From: Piper betle
Lineage: Eukaryota; Streptophyta; Magnoliopsida; Piperales; Piperaceae
Assembly (NCBI GenBank): GCA_033002965.1
Contig: JAURVB010014927.1
Location: 1 to 64,000 of the forward strand
DNA length: 64,000 bases
Direction: 5' to 3'
The position numbers were made by a program, and so were the translations under genes. The notes below the pieces were generated by a model. That model saw nothing but the letters and a program-made list of their open reading frames with translations, searched no databases and was not told the DNA's origin. This document shows, piece by piece, positions 56,724 to 64,000 of the stretch (its first letter is position 1; every line of letters begins with the position of its first letter).

Positions 56724-56987
56724 ATGGCCAATTCTTGCCTATCCAGGTTCATCAGCGAAGTTGCTCCGCCCAAAATTTATCGCGTCGTTAGGCGCAGACT
56801 ATCCACCGTATTAGACACGATAGCGGAGGACAGGATGGAATACTATTCCGACTCCGGTCATCCCTCTCCATCTGCTTCCATTGCTGCTGTTCATGTACCT
56901 TCTAAAACTTCCTCCCTCGGCCTTCAGAGCGATGCCGAGAGATCGTTCTCTATTTACGGCCGACAGTATTGGTCTTGTGCCAAGTGA
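56724..56987 (+). CDS. small 87-residue plant protein, unnamed family (copy 2)
   Basis: This is the same protein as 26649-26912 with three changes (T11S, C19Y and an A-to-V in the middle). It is an intact single exon starting MANSCLSRFISEVAPP and ending RQYWSCAK. I chose the ATG at 56724 over an in-frame TTG fifteen bases upstream because the matching copy-1 start is ATG. Over 264 coding bases I count three differences, against about eight in the 120 bases after the stop, so the coding part has diverged more slowly. The function is not known to me. Confidence 0.72.
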   Translation: MANSCLSRFISEVAPPKIYRVVRRRLSTVLDTIAEDRMEYYSDSGHPSPSASIAAVHVPSKTSSLGLQSDAERSFSIYGRQYWSCAK

Positions 56988-58845
56988 TTTGAAAATATTT
57001 TGTACGAAAGTTTGGATGAGTAGTAGTTATCTCCTTGTTTGCTTGTATGCTTCGGTTCAAGAATATACTTACTGATTTCGACGATTATCCTTGGCATCTA
57101 TGAACCTTTTTTTCTTCTCTTAAATATTTTTTTTACTTTTCACTTCAATAGACCTACCTGTCTGCGAAAGCTGAGGACATTTTCTAACAAGACGTTAATT
57201 TAGCTTTTAAATTAAAAAATATTTTAAAATCTAACAGCAAATATTCGGTTAATAAGGCAAATTTTAACAAATAATCCTTTTCGTTAATTGTAGCTTTTAA
57301 AATAATAAATTATTTTTTTAAAAAAACAATAATTTATTTCAACAAAATAAATTACAACAAAATTCATAATGAAATATTTTTTGACCATTACTATAAATAG
57401 AGAAAAATATAATTAATTATAAACTAGATAAATAATTCAGTCTTTCATGTTATTATTTATGATTATTTAATTTTCTAATTTTGTCACATGTAATAAAGAT
57501 TTATTTCTATTCTTTTTCAAAAATATTTAATAATAATAAATTTATCTCAATATTTTTTCAATAAATTAACTTATAATATACCCGCGCAATGCATGGAAAA
57601 TCTTGGCCAGTGTATACGACAACAAGGAATGAAGAGTAGTGTTAGTTCTATTACTTTACATTAAAACTTACAAAGATTAACAACAGTGTAATTAAATTAA
57701 GCAAACATGCCAGGAAAACATGTTCGTCAATTTAAACTCATACTCATTATTTTGGACAAAAACTCAACTTGAAATCAATAGCTTTAAAAATCATAAAAAT
57801 CACTTTTTCAGCTTGGAGCTCAATATATTCAATCTTCATAAAATATACAACTTAATTCAAATAATTATCAATACCTTATAATCCATTATTTATGATAACT
57901 TATATATCATTAGAATCCAATATAATTTTAAAATAATCTTTTTCAGTAAATTGAAAAGTTATAGAATATGAGGGAAGTGTAATTTAAATAACCAATCTAA
58001 GTCATCCCACCCCTTCAAAAATTTGAATTGATCATATATAATTATTACTAGATCTTACACCAAAAAATCGAACTCGAATGTAAAATTAACTTTGAAATCT
58101 TTACCAACTTATTAAGTCTTAAACCATAAAGAAAAAATATTAAATATGAGATTATTTATAAAAGAACTCACAATCTACCTTCCTTAAGAAAAACTAACTC
58201 ATCTAACTAATATCTAATACAGTCAAACCCACCGTTTAATACCATTGAACAATCCTAAATCAACTCTAATATAATTTATAATGATCCAACTAAAATATAA
58301 AATAATAATCTTAAATAGTACTTTCATAATGATTAATTCAAAATACATCCTCACAAATATACTAAATCTTAAATCTTACCTCGATCACAAATATACTAAA
58401 TCTTACTTCGTAATTATCTTAAAACGCATCCTCACAAATATACTAAATCCTAAATCTTACCACGATCACAAATATACTAATTCTTACTTCAAAACCTCAG
58501 TAGATATTAAATGTAAAACTAATTTTGTAAAATCTCACATTTAAACACTTAAATATAACTATCAAAGATCTCGACTCAAATGAGCTTAAAAACTTGTTTA
58601 TTCAAAACAAACTTAAAATTGAACGCTTGCAATACATTTTCTAACCACTCAAACTTCTCATCAAACCAAAGCTTGCGCAAGACAACTTGAAACCTTGAAA
58701 ACAAGCTAAACATGAAGCTAGGTTTGGTTGTTCAGAACCATACGAAAATACACAGCTCAGGAATTAGGATTGAAAAATGCATAGCAGAAAAACTGTTATA
58801 AACTAGCTAGCTCTAGCTCTAAGCAGTTATCCTAAATATTCGAAA
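56988..58845. other. AT-rich spacer, no gene (copy 2)
   Basis: Collinear with 26913-28785, including the repeated CACAAATATACTAAATCTTA motif near 58330-58480. No coding patch was recognised. Confidence 0.5.
57250..57616 (+). mobile_element. Helitron-like 3' end (copy 2)
   Basis: Counterpart of 27170-27540. The hairpin remnant reads ATACCCGCGCAATGCATGG, closer to the CCCGCGC consensus on its left arm than copy 1. Confidence 0.4.
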
Positions 58846-58851
58846 GTAGAA

Positions 58852-59839
58852 ATGAAGCCACACGCTCTCTATCTCACAATGAACAGTTTTGAGTTGCACC
58901 ATGGTGAAAATAGGGTGACACATATATTTCACATTCTAGAAGTTAATCCAATGTGGCACATGCTTCTTGGGCGACAATGGATTCATGACCACCGATGCTT
59001 GCTATCTTCGTGGCACCAATGCATTAAAGCTGCGCCTAGTAAAGGAGGTCAAATCCGAGTCCGGGGGTTGTGAAACCCATCCGCTCTTGAGGAAGCGCAC
59101 TTTGCGGATGCCGTGAGCCCAAACTTCTAGTCATGTCTATCCTGCTACACTTGATTTGCCAGACTTTCTTAAACCAACAACTAATTATCCACCGTCGAAG
59201 CCTCCTGAAGTAGCAAAGTTACACAAGTTGTCAGTTTTTTGACACCAACATTTTCACCAGGACTGGAAGCTTCATTAGTACCTTTAAATGTAATAGTGCA
59301 TTCAGGACAACCAAAGCAAAAAATTAAAGAAATTCCATCACTCCAAGAAGTGCAAAGTCAAGAAGAGAAAGATCACATGGTAATTGAGGATGCTGCCATG
59401 GTATTAGGACAATGGGAAATGCTAGTGGTGAACTTTTGTGAGAAAGAAGTAATTACAGTTGACCCATGCCCATGAACAGAAAGATTTAATCTCGTTGAAA
59501 TTATTTCTTTATTGTATATCAAATGAAAATGAAGGATCAATTCGACAATGGTTTGTGGGAGTAATATTGCATGAAGAGGAACGAAAGGATCAAGAAATAC
59601 AACAAGCACCAAGTCATTTTGAAGATGGAGTTACTCTAATAGTAGAACGACTTCTGGAAATCAATTTTGAAACTTATCAAGAGCCCCATCCCACTTTTCT
59701 TGGATTAGGTTTAGAAGAAATGGAGAAGCGACAACTCATTGATGTACTTGGAAGTTATAAGGATTGTTTTGCATGGTCATATGATGAAATGCCAGGTTTG
59801 TCATTTGAAGTTGCAGTACGCCCCCGATCGAGGCCATGA
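58852..59839 (+). pseudogene. Tat protease end and linker (copy 2)
   Basis: Open from 58852 to 59073 with ELHHGENRVTHIFHILEVNP, then HMLLGRQWIHDHRC, then WHQCIKAAPSKGGQIRVRG. These are the residues that follow the protease active site in Tat proteins. Linker pieces at 59239-59475 and 59459-59839 end DEMPGLSFEVAVRPRSRP, directly before a frame break at about 59837. Confidence 0.8.
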
Positions 59840-60430
59840 TCGCAACGAAAATAGAGAAGTTGAAGAAGGAAAACTTCATTCGTGAAGTCAACTACACAGA
59901 ATTATTGGGAAATGTTGTCTCAGTGAAGAAGAAGAATGGTCAGAAGAGGATTTGTGTGGACTTTCGAGATCTCAACAAAGCATGTCCCAAGCATGCATTT
60001 CTTTTACCGATCCCTGATATTTTACTTGACAATGTAGTTGGTTGTCAAATGTTTTCTTTCATGGATAGATTTAGTGGCTACAATTAAATTCATATGGCAG
60101 CCAAAGATGGAGAAAAGATAGCTTTTTACATCCCTGTTGGAATCTATTGTTATACGGTAATGTCGTTTGGTTTGAAGAATGCAGGAGTTACGTATTAACA
60201 GGTGATGCAATATATTTTTGCTGACATGCTAAATGTGGAAATGGAAGATTATGTTGACGATCTAATTGTGAAGTCAAAAGAAGGAAGTGGTCATTACAAG
60301 GTGTTGGGGAAGGTGCTTTACCGGTGTAGAGTGAATAACTTGAAGTTGAATCCACAAAAATGTGCTTTTGGTGTTCGTGAGGGCAATTTCTCGGATTTTT
60401 GGTACACGAGTGAGAAATCCTAGTTGACCC
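59836..60430 (+). pseudogene. Tat reverse transcriptase (copy 2)
   Basis: Motifs are KIEKLKKENFIREV, VSVKKKNGQKRICVDFRDLN, KACPKHAFLLPIPDILLD, FSFMDRFSGYN, SFGLKNAGVTY and the box DYVDDLIVKSKEGS (around 60247-60288). Stops are at 60085-60087, where the family has glutamine after SGYN, and at 60196-60198 after GVTY. Copy 1 is also stopped after GVTY. Confidence 0.9.
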
Positions 60431-60589
60431 TGCCAAAATTTAAGACATTAGGCCTATGAGTCCACCTACATCTTTGTGTCAATTGCAAAGAATCCAAGGA
60501 AAGTTCAATTACATTTGAGGTTTATCCTAGATTTGTCATAAAAAAATTTGCCAATCAGTTAATGGTTAAAGAAAGGTAATTAGTTTGAG

Positions 60590-61082
60590 TGGGGGAAGCG
60601 TGTGAGTGAGCCTTTGAGGAGATAAAGACAGGATTGCTGAGGCCTCCAACTTTACTTGCTCTAGTGCTAGATAGACCACTCATCTTATATATTTTTCACA
60701 TAGAAGCAACACTCGCAGCCATCTTAGCCCAGGCTAACGACGATGGGAGAGAATGATGTGTTTATTACTTAAGCAGACCTATGACTTCAATTGATCAAAG
60801 GTACACAAAGATAGAGAAAGCATGTTTAGCCGTGGTGTTGGCTTCACAGAAATTGTGTCATTACTTTCTTACCATGAAGTACATTTGGTGGTACATGGTA
60901 ATATTGTTCGATACCTACTCCAACAATCGGCCTTGTCAAGAAGAGTAGCAAGATGGCTTTGGAACTTAATGGAGTTTGACATCAAGTGTGTGACACAAAA
61001 AGCAGTGAAAGATCAAGCAATTGTCGAGCTACTCACCAACCATTTGGCTCTTCCATTCAAGAAGAAAGAAGAAGAAGTCTAG
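60590..61082 (+). pseudogene. Tat RNase H, first (copy 2)
   Basis: In pieces: a CEWAFEEIKTGLLRPPTLLA-like start, DQRYTKIEKACLAVVLA in one frame, and VARWLWNLMEFDIKCVTQKA and VKDQAIVELLTNH in another. These are typical of the retroelement RNase H and its connection to the next domain. Frame changes occur near 60755 and 60835. Confidence 0.75.
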
Positions 61083-61115
61083 TTCAACATGGATAAAGAA
61101 CTACTAAAGTGAACT

Positions 61116-61505
61116 TTGTATTTTGATGGAGCAGCTGTGGGAATGCGCAAACGAGCAGGACCCACTAGAGGAGTTGGGGTTGTCTTAGTAGAGCCTTCAG
61201 GGAAGATGCATTTACATGCTTACAATTTGGCATATTTTTGCACCAACAACGGTGCAGAATATGAAGCATTGTTGCTTGGACTGTTGCTTGCAAAGGATTT
61301 GAAAGTGGAATACTTACTAGGTCAAAGCAAATCATTATTGGTAATCCAACAAGCCGCAGGAAATTTTGAAGTTAAGGAAGCACATTTAGTAGTGTGCAAG
61401 GCGCATTTGATGCAATTAATGATGAATTTCAAAGAAGTGATGTTTGAACATATCCCTCGCTCTTCAAATTACATGGCAGATATACTGATCAAGATTAATT
61501 GGTAA
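61116..61505 (+). pseudogene. Tat archaeal-type RNase H (copy 2)
   Basis: Open for about 129 codons: YFDGAAVGMRKRAGPTRGVG, NNGAEYEALLLGLLLAKDL, LVVCKAHLMQLMMNFKEVMF, HIPRSSNYMADILI. GQSKSLLVIQQ has lysine where copy 1 and the family have aspartate, so one catalytic acid is lost here. Confidence 0.88.
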
Positions 61506-61696
61506 AGGAGAAGTCATTGAGCCAATTATTTGGTTTGCTCGTCATGATGCACCTGCAGGTGCGGTCTTACCATCAAGTGTTGTAGTCGAAAGCTTTACAC
61601 TAGAGGAGTTTGAAGATTGGTATGGAGATATCATCAACTTTTTGGAATGCAACTAGCTACCCTGTGATTGATACAAGGCTCGTGAGGTGCAACTAA

Positions 61697-62877
61697 TTGC
61701 TTCACGCCATCTCATTGAAGGAGAATTACTATATCACCGAGGATTTGACCAAGGAGGAAAGTTTGAAGGCTATGAGAGATGCGCACAAAGGGACTTGTGG
61801 AGAGCCCCAAGGTAGAGGAAGGTTGTATCACATTATGCTCTGCATCGGATACTTTTGGCCAACAATGTATAAGGTATGGATTTTGCTCGGTCATGTGAGA
61901 AGTGTCAGTTGCATGCAACTTTGAAGCATATGCCGCAAGAACCATTGCACTCGATTGGCGCTTATTGGGCATTTCAGATTTGGGGGCTTGATTTTATTGG
62001 TCCCATCCATCTATTATCATTAAAGGGTCACAACTTCATCTTAATGGTGATTGAGTATTTTACTAAATGGGGTGAAGCAATGCCGACAAGGAAAGAGACA
62101 AGAGAGTGTGTCACTCAATTCATCAAAGAAAATATTATCTATCGGTTTGGAGTTTCCCAGAAGCATATTACGAATAATGATACATTGTTAATGGGATGGC
62201 AAGTGGCAAAGTTAGCCGAACAACACAGATTTGAAATGGTGCAATTATCACCATACAACCTACAATCTAATGGACAAGTGGAATCTTTCAACAAGATTTT
62301 AAAACAAATGCCGTGAAAGATAGTGGCAGATAATCAACGCGATTGGCATGAAGGGCTACCCGAAGCATTATGGTCATGTCGTACTTCTGCACGTGTGAGT
62401 ACCAGAGTTACACCTTATTTGTTAGTGTATGGGAAGGAAGCCCTCTTGCCTTTAGAAGTAGAGTTACCTCCACTAAGGATGGCCACAACTTCACATTTAT
62501 CACCACAACAGGAAGAATATGTAGCAAATAGAACTGCATCACTCAAAGAGATTGACGAGCATTGTCATGCTGCAGGGGAAAAGTTGAAAACGTATTATGA
62601 AGCAATGACAAGGAAATACAACCAAGACATTGAGCCCCACAAGTTCAGCCCTGGAATGTTAGTATTATGCAACACCCGTGAAGTTAGGGCCGGGTTGCCA
62701 TTGTCCAACTTTTCCCTGTCATTGGGAGGGCCCTACGTTGTGAAGCGAGATATTGGTAAAGGATGTTATGAATTGTTAATAATTGATGGAGATTCCTTGT
62801 TCCAAGTTAATGTAAGATACTTAAAAATTTGGCGAGACCCTGTGACAGGAGGTCACACCCCATCAAATGAAGCCTAA
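61697..62877 (+). pseudogene. Tat integrase (copy 2)
   Basis: The zinc-binding region (61697-61924) has DAHKGTCGEPQGRGRLYH and GYFWPTMYK. The core (61876-62316) has IWGLDFIGP, EYFTKWGEA, then HITNND with asparagine at the second catalytic position, and SNGQVESFNK with the glutamate. It is stopped at 62314-62316. The C-terminal segment (62323-62877) stays open: DWHEGLPEALWSCRTSARVS, VYGKEALLPLEVELP, GPYVVKRDIGKGCYEL, FQVNVRYLKIW. Confidence 0.9.
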
Positions 62878-63370
62878 ATGGCTCATAGATGGATTGACAT
62901 ACAGTTTACATAGCAAAAAAGAAGATGAAGCAAGTACCTTAGAGAAGAACTGTCACCCACCATGATGTATTAGGAAGAAATCATGAGAAAGGTGGAGAGT
63001 CTTAGATGGTTAAAAAACAAAAAGAAGGCTTTAAGAGGAAAAAATAACAAAGTCATATTGCAGCGGCATAAAGATACTCTAAATGGTTAGGTCGCTACTC
63101 TTCAAAGATATCCACTGAATCAGGGCGCTAATATTTGTACAAATTTAAACTTATCCATTCAAGTGGATAAGTTCTGAGAGATTCTGAGGAAAAATCTTTG
63201 CTATTCCAAATTCGCCAAAGCATATTTAAAAAAAAGAAGCCAGAGGAAAAGATTTGTGCTGCTCTAAAACTATCAGAGGAAATTTGTGAAAAAATTGAAC
63301 TGGCCATGATTCCACACCCGTAAGGACGGCACAAAAGGGCTTTCAACATTTATAAAAAATCAAGTCTAAT

Positions 63371-64000
63371 GTTTGGGGAAGGGGGAGAAAATTTTTAGAG
63401 AAAAAGAAGGCTCTTGTTTATTGTTGCAAAAAAGAGAACGAATGAACGAGGCTTCATCTTTCCTATCTCTCATGTGAAGAAAGATGCCATTGCCATGAAG
63501 GAAGGAGAAAGCTGTTGAGTCACCTCTTCGCTGGAGTATGTTTTGGTCTCACTCTCCAGAGCCTTGGAGTTAACCTCCGCAGCCGCTGCCTGTGCCCTTC
63601 CATATCACTCCAGTTCTATCCAGCCTTGCCAAAGCCCTGCTTACCCATCACATTGTGGCTGCCACCTTTGAACGAAAGACGGGAGTTTGCAACCATCTAG
63701 AGCCCTTTGAAGCATCATTGATATCAGCCACTCCACCAGTGTGAAGGAAGGACTGCATCACTATTGTTCGTAGCTTGGAAGATCCCCGCTTTGCCACTGT
63801 TATAGCCCACAAAAGCCCGCCGGGGAGCCCTGCTCGTTAAGTAGAAGTTCTACTATTGCCCACAAAGGAAAGGCGTTGCTGTCACATCTTACTGCCGGAG
63901 AGCCAGAGTCACCGCCAATGCTTGAAGATCTTCGACTTATGCTACGGATCTACCAGAAGGGGTTTGCTTTGTTTTTGCTTTTGTAGATAAAAGCAAAGAG
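63371..64000 (+). repeat. possible Tat 3' LTR start (copy 2), cut by the window end
   Basis: It begins TGTTTGGGGAAGGGGGAG and is collinear with 33368-33880. No coding domain was seen; short open frames are chance. Confidence 0.3.

Larger units (their letters stand above)
58846..63370 (+). mobile_element. Ty3/gypsy Tat-lineage element, 5'-truncated (copy 2)
   Basis: Same domain order and same truncation point as 28786-33367, with several domains slightly better preserved. It has dual RNase H (Tat lineage), no gag and no 5' LTR. The region beyond 63370 corresponds to the possible 3' LTR of copy 1. Confidence 0.9.
50425..64000. repeat. segmental duplication, copy 2 (continues past the window)
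   Basis: Collinear with 21070-33880. It opens ATTAAATTGTTAAAAAGTTATTGC and contains one TRIM, one TATA block, the small gene, the Helitron-like end and the Tat element. It holds a 1.8-kb hAT-like insertion and a separate AT-rich difference at about 54650-55340. The right end is not reached. Confidence 0.9.

Overview
The window looks like nuclear DNA of a flowering plant. The reasons are GT-AG introns in a full MATE transporter gene of the TT12/DTX40-41 type, plant lineages of LTR retrotransposon (Ty1/copia Tork/Tnt1-like, Ty3/gypsy Tat with a second RNase H, and large non-autonomous gypsy-like elements), TRIM elements with an initiator-methionine-tRNA primer site, and long AT-rich intergenic DNA. 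I cannot name the species. No prokaryotic, organellar, CRISPR or RNA-gene feature was seen. Most of the window is transposon debris. Two loci can be supported as real protein genes: the MATE gene (39808-43242, eight exons) and a small 87-residue gene present twice (26649-26912 and 56724-56987).

Layout. 1-3334: the 3' end of a decayed copia element with its 3' LTR (2745-3334). The LTR ends inside an exon of an anthranilate phosphoribosyltransferase (TrpD/PAT1)-like gene, whose remaining exons run to 5968. That gene is broken by the copia insertion, an in-frame stop, apparent frame conflicts and a lost phosphoribosyl-binding motif. One of its introns carries a tandem TRIM element (3916-4844) with a perfect target duplication. 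5969-8640: gene crumbs on the minus strand and an unclassified GC-rich repeat. 8640-21000: a nest of large gypsy-like elements, with family A (8640-16930) abutted by a family B LTR plus leader (16931-20940). Inside are a TRIM, a putative solo LTR, a tandem duplication and a minisatellite.

21070-33880 and 50425-64000 are two copies of one segment, at least 13 kb long and about 29-30 kb apart. Each holds AT-rich DNA, an old TRIM, a possible solo LTR, the small gene, a Helitron-like terminus and a decayed Tat polyprotein. The copies differ by a 1.47-kb tandem duplication (copy 1) and a 1.8-kb hAT-like insertion carrying a family B LTR fragment (copy 2). Between them are a CBS-like gene crumb, microsatellites, the intact MATE gene, and a second family A gypsy-like element with a complete 3.35-kb LTR (45938-49286).

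How it works together: only the MATE gene and the two small genes look expressible. The MATE product would be a vacuolar-membrane proton antiporter for flavonoid glycosides. Everything else records insertion, duplication and decay. Splice sites, target duplications and LTR ends were read by eye, without alignment.
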